DNA of 64,000 bases from Lepiota brunneoincarnata (taxonomy: Eukaryota; Basidiomycota; Agaricomycetes; Agaricales; Agaricaceae): positions 248,001-312,000 of the forward strand of contig JAEBUN010000031.1 in assembly GCA_023014365.1 (NCBI GenBank). The letters are read 5' to 3'. Shown here piece after piece: positions 21,015 through 30,951 of the stretch. Under the pieces are notes generated by a model, which saw nothing but the letters and a program-made list of their open reading frames with translations, searched no databases and was not told the DNA's origin. How positions within the stretch are numbered: position 1 is the stretch's first letter; every line of letters begins with the position of its first letter. Both the position numbers and the translations under genes were made by a program.

Positions 21015-21432
21015 GGATATGTCTGATGAGGACATCAGACCTTACAAAGGGGATAATGTTATGAATAGTCCAGACCGAGAGGAACAAGAGCAACTATTCA
21101 ACTTTACAAGATGGGTACAGGAGACCACAGATCAGTTGCGAGCCCAGGAATATGAAGACAAAGAAGGAGAGTATTACAATGCTATGCAGGACTTGGCAAG
21201 AGAAGCAGGAATGGAGATAACTCTAGAGGATATTCTGGAATACCCCAATGATGAAGAAGACAGCTATAGATCAACCGATCCAACCTCCAATGTGGATGGA
21301 AGCACTGAGAGAATGGAGAGCAAGAATAGAGGAGAGTCCATGGAGATAGAATTGGGAGAAGGAAATTATGAGTCAGAGGAAAGCAATGGAACATCACACA
21401 GCAGTGAGAACAAGGACACTGACTCATTGTAA
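20422..21432 (+). CDS. ORF Y counterpart in element C
   Basis: 336-codon open frame, +1 relative to ORF X as in B1. The N-terminal half is Pro/Ser-rich. The C-terminal 150 residues are strongly acidic (FNFTRWVQETTDQLRAQEYE, EDILEYPNDEEDSY) and lie beyond the X overlap. No recognised domain. The open state, while X is interrupted by stops, suggests either that Y was the more constrained frame or that its composition avoids stops. The stop overlaps the likely start of the LTR. Confidence 0.4.
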   Translation: MTPPPGLPPTTYPTPELAAIAAINMAISRQDACTTNVNIVERLPPAIMRSTAKETLTNINPQVWYLACIATHKEYQAELNPSHAKPQTTIFDILLQTLSSALPQPDPSAPKFKVPPSSFWPPMPPPHLLVEATDFLNWSFDTPITTRSREPLVINLTQDLPSPGHQVTEATLQNLTPTTTGTPLPNQTSQESLLDYTEDMSDEDIRPYKGDNVMNSPDREEQEQLFNFTRWVQETTDQLRAQEYEDKEGEYYNAMQDLAREAGMEITLEDILEYPNDEEDSYRSTDPTSNVDGSTERMESKNRGESMEIELGEGNYESEESNGTSHSSENKDTDSL

Positions 21433-21757
21433 TATAAATAACAGTAGGATGCCATCAGCTAGGATGTGCATCATGGTCAAGACTGCGGATGACCAGTAGA
21501 ACAGCCCAACTACCTATAACAAGTATATGGTGTCTCATAGGTATATAAGGCCTGTACAAGTAGAGATTAAAGCCTTAAGCTTTAATCTTGTTAACAGCGG
21601 TTGTTAACCTCTCTGCCTTAACTTGGCGTGTTCCCTCGTTATCTCATTGAGCACAATCCACTAAGCTCTGCAAGGCCAACCGCCTCGGACACCTTGTAGA
21701 GTGATTGAAGGCCATCTCCAGTTATCTTCGGATACAGAAGGAGCATGGATCATAACA
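21428..21757 (+). repeat. Candidate 3' LTR of element C
   Basis: About 330 bp from TGTAATATAAATAAC to ATCATAACA, with a TATA-like GTATATAAGG near 21540 and AT-rich leader sequence after it. There is no partner LTR in the window to confirm the ends; the right end is fixed by the start of A3 LTR sequence. Confidence 0.45.
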
Positions 21758-22308
21758 GACTGAGGTGGAGTACTTCAGGTGAGGAGTTGGACTTGTGGCC
21801 TCAGTGTATGTGCTGTACCTTCCTGCTGTCCTAGTCCATATTTCAGGAAGTTGGAGCCAAAGCAGAGCAAGGCAGAAGAGAGGAAAGGATATGGAACAGG
21901 GAGCTAGTCTACTGCTCAATTTGATTATTAGACTGAGGAGTACAAGCCAAGTACCTATGGTATATATACTACTGGTCTTATGAACTATGACTTGTACTGA
22001 CTATGGATGGAGTGAAGTGGAGACCGATATGGTAACAAACGGATTACAAATGGATTATGAATGGAATGGAGACCAGTACAGGTATGGAGACTGATAATGT
22101 CTCTTGGTTACGGACGGAGAATGGAGAACTGGAAAGTAGCACTGAGGGTCAGGTGACCACAGCATGTGCGGAGATGGTTGCATGATTGGGGCAATGGGTT
22201 ATGGTCAGAGCGACAAGTCGGAGGGCAGAGAGTTGTTATGTGGAGTGTACATGGAGTTGAGAAGCTGAAGTATAATAGTTAAGCTCTGGGTTTGGCATGG
22301 ATATGACA
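21758..22308 (-). repeat. 3' LTR of A3, truncated
   Basis: Lacks roughly the first 110 bp of the LTR as written and starts at GACTGAGGTGGAGTAC against the end of element C. It ends ...GGATATGACA, followed by GTGCCC of the polypurine tract, where A2 is inserted. Confidence 0.85.
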
Positions 22309-22314
22309 GTGCCC

Positions 22315-23642
22315 TGTTAGAGCCAGTGTGGATCGGGACCGAAGCGGAGGGTCAGGGTGGTATCCTTGATATAAGGTAACCAGGGGATGGGGCAAAGTCA
22401 GTACATAGACTTCAGAACCGAGGCGGAGTACTTCGGGCAGGGGGTTGGACTTGCAGCCTCAGCTTATGTGCTGTGCCCTCCTACTATCCTAGTCCGTATT
22501 TCAGGAAGTTGGAGCCAAAGCGGAGCGAGGCAGAAGAGAGGAGAGGATAGGGAACAGGGAGCTGGTCTGCTGCTTGATTCGATTATCAGACTGAGGAGTA
22601 CAAGCCAAGTACCTATGGTATATATACTACTGGCCTTACGAACTATGACTTGTACTAACTATGTGTGGAGCAAAGCGGAGACCGATCTAGTTACAAACGG
22701 ATTATGAATGGATGTCATATCCATGCCAACTCAGAGTCTAATCATTTAAACTTCGGCTTCTCGACTCCACATGTGTTCCACACAACAACCCTCTGCCCTC
22801 CGACTCGGCCCTGACCTGCTCCGACCGCAACCCACTGCCCCAATCATGCGACCACCTCCACACGTGCCATGGTCACCTGACCCTTGGTGTCTCATACCCC
22901 CGTCTCCATTTCCCATCCGTAGTCAAGATACGTTATTAGTCTCCATACCTGTACCTGTTTCCATTCCATTCGTAATCCATTCGTAATCCGTTTGTAACTA
23001 GATCAGTCTCCGCTTCACTCCACACGTAGTCAGTATGAGTCATAGTTCGTAAGGCCGTTAGTATATATACCGTAGGTACTTGGCTTGTACTCTGCAGTCT
23101 GATAATCGAATCGAGCAGTGGACCAGCTCCCTGTTCTCTATCCTCTCCTCTCTTTCTGCCTCACTCCACTTTGGCCCCAGCTTCCTGAAATACGGACTAG
23201 GACAGTAGGAGGGCACAGCACATACGCTGAGGCCGCAAGTCCAACCCCCCGCCCGACGTACTCCGCCTCGGTTCCAAAGTCTACGTACTGACTTCACCCT
23301 GTCCCCCAGTTACCTTATATCAAGGATACCACCCTGACCCTCCGCTTTGGTCCCGACCCGCACTGGCTCTAACAATGGATTACGAATGGAATGGAAATGG
23401 GTACAGGTATGGAGACTAATAACATATTATGACTATGGATGGGAAATGGAGATGGGGGTATGAGACACTGAGGGTCAGGTGACCATGGCACATGTGGAGG
23501 TGGTTGCGTGATTGGGGCAGTGGGTTGCAGTCGGAGCAGGTCGGGGCCGAGTCGGAGGGCAGAGGGTTGTTGTGTGGAACACACGTGGAGTTGAGAAGCC
23601 GAAGTTTAAATAATTAGACTCTGAGTTGGCATGGATATGACA
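22315..23642 (-). repeat. 3' LTR of A2, split by a solo LTR
   Basis: 22315-22712 plus 23380-23642, with an inverted family A LTR and its duplicated target between them. The inner end GATATGACA is followed by the polypurine tract complement GTGCCCCCCC. Confidence 0.9.
22713..23374 (+). repeat. Solo LTR of family A inside an A LTR, TSD ATGGA
   Basis: 662-bp LTR in inverse orientation (TGTCATATCC...GGCTCTAACA), flanked by ATGGA at 22708-22712 and 23375-23379. A clean solo LTR nested in a related LTR. Confidence 0.95.
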
Positions 23643-23673
23643 GTGCCCCCCCTTTAGGGCTGAGCCTCGAGGC

Positions 23674-24628
23674 TGGAGGAGGAGGAGCAATGAGAGGAGG
23701 AGGAGCAGCAGCGGATGATAGCGCTGTGCCAGCGACAAGCGGAGGAGCAGGCAAGAGAGCATATGGCAGAAGGTATCAGGTGGCAACAAGATGAGACTGC
23801 CAAGGCAGAGCATCGGGTGATTTGGGCCCAACTCGTCGCAACAACTACAGGGGCCTTGTCAAGCCGTCTGTTGGAAGAACCGATGCAGGTAGATATGGAG
23901 GAGTTGGATTCTGAATACACGGATAGGGACGAGGCGAGAGATGAGGAGGAGGAGGAGGCCTCCAGGGATTCAGGGGATAAGGGCAAGGGGAAGGCAAAGG
24001 CGAGGGTGGCCCCGCAATGGGGCCATGCGAACATATTCGGGGGCGAGAACCCCTGCTGGAGGTGTCAGCGAGACGAGGTCCTGTGTGAGGTCGCCAGTGG
24101 GTAAGTCATTTTGAGGGTTTCCAGGCTACATACTGATAGTTTTTTTAGTAACACCAGGAGTTGCCGTCAGTGCAGCAAAATGAAGAAACGGTGCAGGGGT
24201 CAAGAGGAGATGGAGCCGAGTGGGGCTGGGGGGATGTCGGGCCAACAATTTGAAGGTGAGTGAGGAGTCCTGTATCATGATGTATGCTAATCAGTGGGTT
24301 TGTAGAATTGAAAAGGTTCATCACTGAAAAGCACCAGGAGACCATCAAGAGGGTCAACATTCTGGAGGTGTGGCTTGCACAGGCCATCACTCGATTGGGG
24401 GAGAGGGTGGACAAGGTCAAGCTGACGGCTGGCCACTATGAACAGTTGCAGCGTTGGGAGGCGCAGGTGGATGGTAACTGGTCAAGTAGGGGTATTACGG
24501 AGACAGAGGAGACGGAGGAGTTGGAGGAGTCGGAGAGCATCGGAGGCATTTTGGAAGAGGAGGTGCGAGGTATGATGGAGGATGTGGCAGTGCTGCCCTG
24601 CACCTCTGGGAACGATATGGATAGGTAG
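23674..24628 (+). pseudogene. Antisense Zn2Cys6-like gene of A2, 5' deleted
   Basis: The promoter and the first part of exon 1 are deleted just after the polypurine tract, and a TGA follows. From 23715 the frame is open: helical Glu/Arg region, acidic stretch, basic GKGKAKARVAP, CWRCQRDEVLC, donor GTAAGT at 24101. Exon 2 (24149-24255) carries the second trio C-R-Q-C-x6-C; intron 2 is 24256-24305; exon 3 runs to the stop at 24628. All six cysteines and both introns are kept. Confidence 0.75.
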
Positions 24629-24686
24629 TTGTACTTATCCAATAAATTTTTTTGTTTCTTGGTGTGGTGGGTGGTCAGCGGAAAAT

Positions 24687-27600
24687 TCAGAGTGAATGGA
24701 GGGGACCAGGCTTAGAGGGGTAAGAGGAATGGAAAGCCTCTACTAGATTGGTAGCATGTTCAAGTTTGGTAGCTGGTAACCACGAGGATTCTTCTTCAGT
24801 ATCTTCATAACCTAACCAGATGACTTTATAGAGGAGCTTGCATGCGCAGCACCGATCAATCTTTGAGTCGACGATACGGGCAATCTCATATTCTGGTTCA
24901 CCGTCAATAGAAACTGGCGCGGGTGGCGGGTCCGATTGGGTGGGTATGGTGTTAGGCGTAGCCAGTTCAAGCATGGAAACATGGAAGATGGGGTGTACTC
25001 CACACATGGAGTCAGGAAGTTGGAGTGTAAAGGAATGGGTACCTGCTTGTGCAATGATCTCATAAGGCCCAAGGAACTTTTCAGAGAGTTTTTTGGAAGG
25101 ACAGGTGGCACTGGGGTTTAGACCTCATACAGGTGACACAAGACTTACAGAAATCCTTGATGAAGGTGCGGACACTAGGCCAGGTGTATTTGCACTGGAT
25201 GAGTTCCAGCGTTTTGTTCTGACCGAAGTGTCCGGCTAGGACATGATCATGCTTGTACTGGAGGACCCAAAGTCGGAGATTGTCAGTGTCAGGGACGTAG
25301 ATTCTGTCGTCTAGTAGAAGGAAACCTTTATCATTAACTGACCAATGGCCTTCTGGGCTCGCAAGGTGGGTGGAAGCGGTCGGATCCGCTGGTAGGGCGG
25401 CGAGGATATTGCGGTGTAGCTGGTCGAGATCCATGACTACAGCTGTGCGAAGGGAAGGGGCGTAAAGAGTGGTGGCACGGACGGAGGCCGTGAGCCGTTC
25501 ATGAGTGAACACAGGCTGGAAGTTGTGTGGGTTGACTGATGCATAGTTGCTATTCCCCCCTTTAGGGTAGATGTCCCATCGTCTAGTTAGGGCGTCAGGC
25601 TTGGTGCCGAGGCAGCTGGGTTGGAACTGGATGACGAGGTGGAATTGGGACAGGAACTCGGACCAACAAGCTTGGCGGCGAGTAAGGATTTTGGTGGTGC
25701 AGAAGTATTCAAGGTTTTTGTGGTTGGTGACCACATCAATAGTAAGAGGGGCACCCTCAAGATAGTGCCGCCAGATACGAAAAGCCTTGAATATTGCCAG
25801 GAGTTCCTTGCCATGGGTGTCATAATTAAGTTTGGCCATGTTAAAGGTGCGGGAATGGAATGCAATGGAGTGGACCTCCCCATCATCAGTGATGATAGAG
25901 AGGATAGCCGCAAGGGCGTAGTCAGAGGTGTTGGTCTTGACAATGATCTGAGCATCAGGGGCCCAAGGAGTGAGGATGGGGGCGGAGATGAATGCTTCCT
26001 TCAGGGAGTTAAAGGCTTCGCGACATTTGTCAGTGAAATTCCATTTCACGTCTTTGTGGGTGAGGCGAGTGAGTGGAACGACGATGTTGGAGTAACCATG
26101 AATGAAATGATGATAGAAATTGGCAAAACCTAAGAAGGATTGGATATCCTTGACTTTCTTAGGTTCCGGCCACTCCTGGATGGTCTTGACCTTAGATTGG
26201 TCCATTCGGAGACCATCGGGGGAAAGAATGTAGCCGAGATATTCCACTGTGTCAGAGTGGAACTGGCATTTGTTGGGGTGGGCATATAGGCCGTGTTGTC
26301 AGAGCCGCTTGAGGACCTCCTTGACTTGGTCATGATGGATACTGTGATTGTTGGAGTATATCAGAATGTCATCAAGGTAGATAGTAATGCAGACATCGAG
26401 CATGTCCTTGAATATATTGTTCATGAACCGCTGGAAGGTGGTGGGGGCGTTGGTGAGGCCGAAAGGCATAACCATCCATTCGAAGGAGCTGTACCGGGTC
26501 CAAAAGGTGGTCTTCCATTTGTCACTGTCAGCAACGTGGACTAGATGGTAAGCGTGATGGAGGTCAATTTTGGTATATACATGAGCTTTGTGAGGGGAGT
26601 CTAAGAGGTCAGAGATGAGCAGAAGGGGGTAGTGATCCTTCTTGGTAATACGGTTGAGACCTCTAAAATCAACACATAAATGGAGGGAGCCGTCCTTTTT
26701 CTTGACAAAGAGGACCGGGGCTCCATGAGGAGAAGTGGAGGGGTGAATGAAGCCAATAGATAAATGTTTGTCAATGAAATCACATAGAGCTCCAAGCTCT
26801 GATTGTGAAAGGGAGTAAATGGTACTGACCGGAGGCTGACCGCTGTCCTCTAGGTTAATCTGGAGGTCATAAGGGCAGTGTGGAGCAAGTGTGTCAGCAC
26901 GCGATTTACTGAAAACATTGGTGAACTTATGGTATTCCTCGGGGATGGATGAGAGGTCAGCCGGGTTGTCAGAGACAGAAGAGGACGCGGCTGATGCAGA
27001 AGCAGCGGAGAGGTTGATTCGGAATTGTTGGGAGCCAGGGAGCTTGGCAGCGTGGATAAAGGCAGGAGCGTTTATCAGGGAAATATGCAGTTTTGCAATG
27101 GGGACAGGTTGGGATGAGGTCCCGGACAGGGGTGGTGAACCTAGGTCAGGAGTGTCAGGGGCGGCCATAAGTGGGGCCAATGCAGGTGCAATGCAGGTAG
27201 AGATGGAAGCAGGATTCTTGAGTAGGGATGGCCAGAAAGTGATACTGCCCAAAGCCCAGTCAATCAACAGATTGTAGCAGGTGAGCCAGTTGTGTCCTAA
27301 GACCACAGAACAGGAAGAGTTGAGCTGGGTGACATAAGTGTCCAAAATGATAGATTCACCAGAGGGGAAAGATATAGGCAGTTGCGCAAGCTCCGTAATG
27401 TAGGCATTTGAGGTTCCGTCAAATAACCGAAGTTCAATAGCCAGGATGGACAAGGTTGGAATACTATGAGAACGAACAAAAGATGAGTCCACAAAACAGT
27501 GAGTAGAACCACTATCAACAAGAGCTTTGAAAGGAGAAAGAGAAGAGAAATCAGAACTAACTACATTGTCTGTTGTAGAAAGCGGAGAGTATGGAAGCAG

Positions 27601-27760
27601 AAACAGAAGATAAAGAAGTAACTAAAGGAGAAGTTAATGTAATATGAAAAGAGTTCAGGTCAGAAAGAGCGGACGCATTGAGACGGAAACTTTCTGGAGC
27701 ACAGCAGAGTTCAATGCGATCCTCAGTCTGTGCAGAGGCCTGAGGACCGCCAACTATTTT
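24687..27760 (-). pseudogene. Pol of A2, integrase core deleted
   Basis: The N-terminal protease (DSG) to RNase H part is recognisable with a few stops. The reverse transcriptase YLDD box and the RNase H NYDTHGKELLAIF are present. Near 25118 the sequence jumps from the integrase zinc region (CMRSKPQ) to the post-integrase segment, removing roughly 230 codons including the D,D,E catalytic residues found in A4. The chromodomain end follows. Confidence 0.9.
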
Positions 27761-29150
27761 TCTGAGCTTGGGAGAGTCAGCACATCTGTCTCGGGGAGCT
27801 GAGCCTGTCGGCCTTTAGCCTTGGCATCAGGGAATTTCTTCTTGTTGCAGTTGGCAGCCCTGTGATTGGGATCTGCGCAGACAAGGCAGAGGTTATTGTT
27901 GAAACATTGTTGACATTCCTCAGGGGTTAATTTACTGTCCTTACCAAGTTTACTAGTAAGGTCGGATTTGGGTGGGGCCAATTTCTGACTGGTGGATGGG
28001 TTGGGCGGATTGCCCTTGAAGTTGTTGTTGGGGGTGCTGCCTTTGTTATTAATGGCAGGCTTGGTGGCAGGTTGCAGGTTGGTCGGGGTGGAAGGGGATG
28101 GGTTACCTCCAGGTTTCCTAGAGGTGGTCAGGTCAGAAGTGGCTTTGGCATGGGCCTTCTCGCATTGGCGTTCCCAGTAGCAAGCATCGATCTTCATTGC
28201 TGCTGCTCGTGTTTCAATGAAGGTGTTGGGCTTGCCGTCGGGCTGATTGGACAGAATGTCCTGGATGCAGTCAGGGAGGCCTTTGTAGTAGCGGTGACAA
28301 AATACTTTGTCACCCCAGCAGAGCTGGCCAGCTAAATGGAGGAAATCGACGTTGTAGACAGCGATCTTCTTGTTGTAGCGCATTCAGAGGGAGTCGAGCT
28401 GCTCAGCAGCTTCTCCAGTCGGATCCACAGGACTGAAATTGGTCTGCAGTTCCAGGGTGAACTGGTCCCAGTCCTCAATCCAGTTGTGCATTATTCCATG
28501 GTTGTCGGCCTTGTTGAGGCTGATTTTGAAGTGTTGCTGTGCCACGCCTGTGAGGTATGTCAATGCAAAGTTGACCTTGGTGGCAGGGATAGCGAACTGG
28601 GCCAGGTTAGTATGGAAATAGAGCCGATATTGGAAGAGGAAGGGTTTGAGTTTGGCAGGGTCGGAACCTGTAAAGATGTCAGGTTTGCGAGCTTTGGTAC
28701 AGGGAGATCGAGGAGGCTGTGGGGCTTGAGAGTTCCCACAGCTGTCCATTTGATTGGCTATGCATTGGAAAACTCGGAGTATGAGTCTATCATGGTCGTC
28801 TCAAGTGTTGCCAGGTGAAATGTTGTTGTTGTTGCCATTGTCTGATGGTTTGTCGTCGCCCAGGGGCCTGTCCCCATTGTCAGGATAGTTGTCGGGATCA
28901 CCAGGGTCACTGGGATCCAGATTTGGGTCAGGGCCATCGTCGGGGCCATCAGGGGTCTGGAATAGTGAGGGTTGTATCTCTTTGGAAAACTGGTCTGGAG
29001 TTGAGGGCGCAACCGGTTGTCGGTGAGAGTGAGAAGCCCTTGGGGGGTCAGGTTGCAGTTCCTCGGAAGGAGATTGTTGAATGATGTGTTTGCTACGGCA
29101 AGCAGCTGAGTTACCAGAGTGTGAGTACGGGTAACTGTTCGAGAGACCAT
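27754..29150 (-). pseudogene. Gag of A2, broken
   Basis: Same architecture as the A4 gag: Ser/Pro/Asp-rich N-terminus, retrotransposon gag domain (FALTYLTGVAQQHF), zinc knuckle CLVCADPNHRAANC. Interrupted by at least one CGA-to-TGA stop near 28384 and a frame break near 28750. It ends at a TAG preceded by five A residues, as in A4. Confidence 0.85.
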
Positions 29151-29203
29151 GGTTAGAAAAATTCAGAGTGTGGTGGACAGGAGGAGTTTGAGTCTGATAA
29201 TAC

Positions 29204-29864
29204 TGTTAGAGCCGGTGCAGATCAGGACCAAAGTGGAGGGTCAGGGTGGTATCCTTGATATAAGGTAACTGGGGGATGGGGCAAAGTCAGTATGTAGACT
29301 TCGGAACTGAGGTGGAGTACTTCGGGCGGGGGGTTGGACTTGCGGCCTCAGCTTATGTGCTGTGCCCTCCTACTGTCCTAGTCCGTATTTCAGGAAGTTG
29401 AAGCTGAAGCGGAGCGAGGCAGAAGAGAGGAGAGGATAGGGAACAGGGAGCTGGTCCGCTGCTTGATTTGATTATCAGACTGAGGAGTACAAGCCAAGTA
29501 CCTACAGTATATATACTACTGGCCTTACAAACTATGACTCATACTGACTACATGCGGAGCGAAGCAGAGACCGGTCTAGTTACAAACGGATTACAAATGG
29601 ATTATGAATGGAATGGAAACAGGTACAGGTATGGAGACTAATAACATATCTTGACTATGGATGGGAAATGGAGACGGGGGTATGAGACACCAAGGGTCAG
29701 GTGACCACAGCACGTGTGGAGGTGGTCGCATGATTGGGGCAGTGGGTTGTGGTCAGAGCAGGTCAGGGCCAAGTTGGAGGGCAGAGGATTGTTGTGTGGA
29801 ACACACGTGGAGTCGAGAAGCCGAAGTTTAAATGATTAGACTCTGAGTTGGCATGGATATGACA
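29204..29864 (-). repeat. 5' LTR of A2
   Basis: 661 bp with intact ends; followed by the TGCCC duplication and the continuation of A3. Confidence 0.93.
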
Positions 29865-29995
29865 TGCCCCCCCTTTAGGGCTGAGCCTTGAGGCCCTAGG
29901 TGGTCTAGCCTGGGGCCCATCAGAAAACTCTGTTGGGGTATAAAAACAGGTGAACTGGTTCAAGTTGGGAGAGCACAATTTAACCCCATACTCCC

Positions 29996-30875
29996 ATGAG
30001 CAGACAACCATCCCAACAACTGACCACCACAGAATGCAAGGTGCAACTGCTGAGGGAGAAGGCTGAGCAAGAGGAGCGGGAGTGGCTGGAAATTGAGAGG
30101 TTGGAGGAGGAGGAGTGGCAGCAGCTGATAGCACTGCATCAGCAACAAGTGGAGGAGCGGGCAAGGGAGCACCTGGCAGAAGAGATCAGGTGGCAACAAG
30201 ACAAGGAGGAAGAGGAGGAGGAAGAGGACTCTGGGGACACAGGGGGTAAGGGAAAAGCAAGGGCAAGGGCAGCCCCACGACAGGGCCATGCAAACATATT
30301 CAGGGGTGAGAACCCCTGCTGGAGGTGTGAGTGAGATGGGGTCCAGTGTGAGGTTGCTGGTGGGTGAGTTGTTTTTGAAAGTTTTCTGGGATACATACTG
30401 ATAGGGTTTTAGTAACACCAGGAGTTGCCATCAGTGTAGTAAAACAAAGAAACAATGCAGAAGCCAAGAGGAGATGGAGCCAAGCAGGACTGGTGGGTTG
30501 TTGGGCCAACAGTTTGAGGGTAAGTAAGGAGTCCTGTATTGTGATGTATGCTAATCAGTGGGTGTTGTAGAGTTGAAATGGCTCATCGAGGAAAAGCACC
30601 AGGAGACTGTCAAGAAGGTCAACATCCTGGAGGTACGACTCGAGTGGTCCATCGCTTGATTGGGGGAGAAGATGGACAAGGTGGAGCAGGTGGTGGGCCA
30701 TTATGAGCAACTGCGGCGTTGGGAGGTGCAGGTGGATTGTAATTGGTTGAGTGGAAATATTAGGGAGATGGAGGGTTTGGAGGAGAGCATCAGGGCTGCC
30801 TCAGAGGAGGAGGTGCAGGGCTTAATGGAAGATGATGCTGCACAGTTGCCTGGCCCCTCTGGAGACAATAAGTAA
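29996..30875 (+). pseudogene. Antisense Zn2Cys6-like gene of A3, broken
   Basis: TATA box at 29939-29946, ATG at 29996 in CCCATGAGC. Exon 1 has an internal deletion of about 160 bp between the helical region and the acidic stretch, and a stop inside the first cysteine trio (CWRC-E-stop-DGVQC). The second trio reads CHQCSKTKKQC in exon 2, and exon 3 continues to 30875. Intron 1 has a GTGAGT donor. Confidence 0.72.
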
Positions 30876-30951
30876 TTTGGTAGTAATTTGTGTAGTTTTT
30901 TTTTTTATAAATCTTGTTGTTTCTTGGTGTGATGGGTGATCAGTGGAAAAC

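Larger units (their letters stand above)
19576..21757 (+). mobile_element. 3' end of a third gypsy family (C)
   Basis: 5'-truncated remnant: pol chromodomain, an overlapping pair of extra ORFs arranged as in B1, and a candidate LTR. Codons and the chromodomain differ clearly from A and resemble B more, but the LTR is unrelated to both. Confidence 0.7.
22315..29864 (-). mobile_element. Gypsy element A2, TSD TGCCC
   Basis: Family A copy inserted into the polypurine tract of A3, flanked by TGCCC at 22310-22314 and 29865-29869. Both LTRs are present, the 3' one split by a solo LTR. Internal damage: loss of the antisense gene's promoter and start, a deletion of the integrase core, and many stops. 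Confidence 0.93.

Noticed and set aside
22315..29864. A2 LTR divergence as an insertion date
   Set aside because: CpG decay is so strong that counting by eye would not give a meaningful age.
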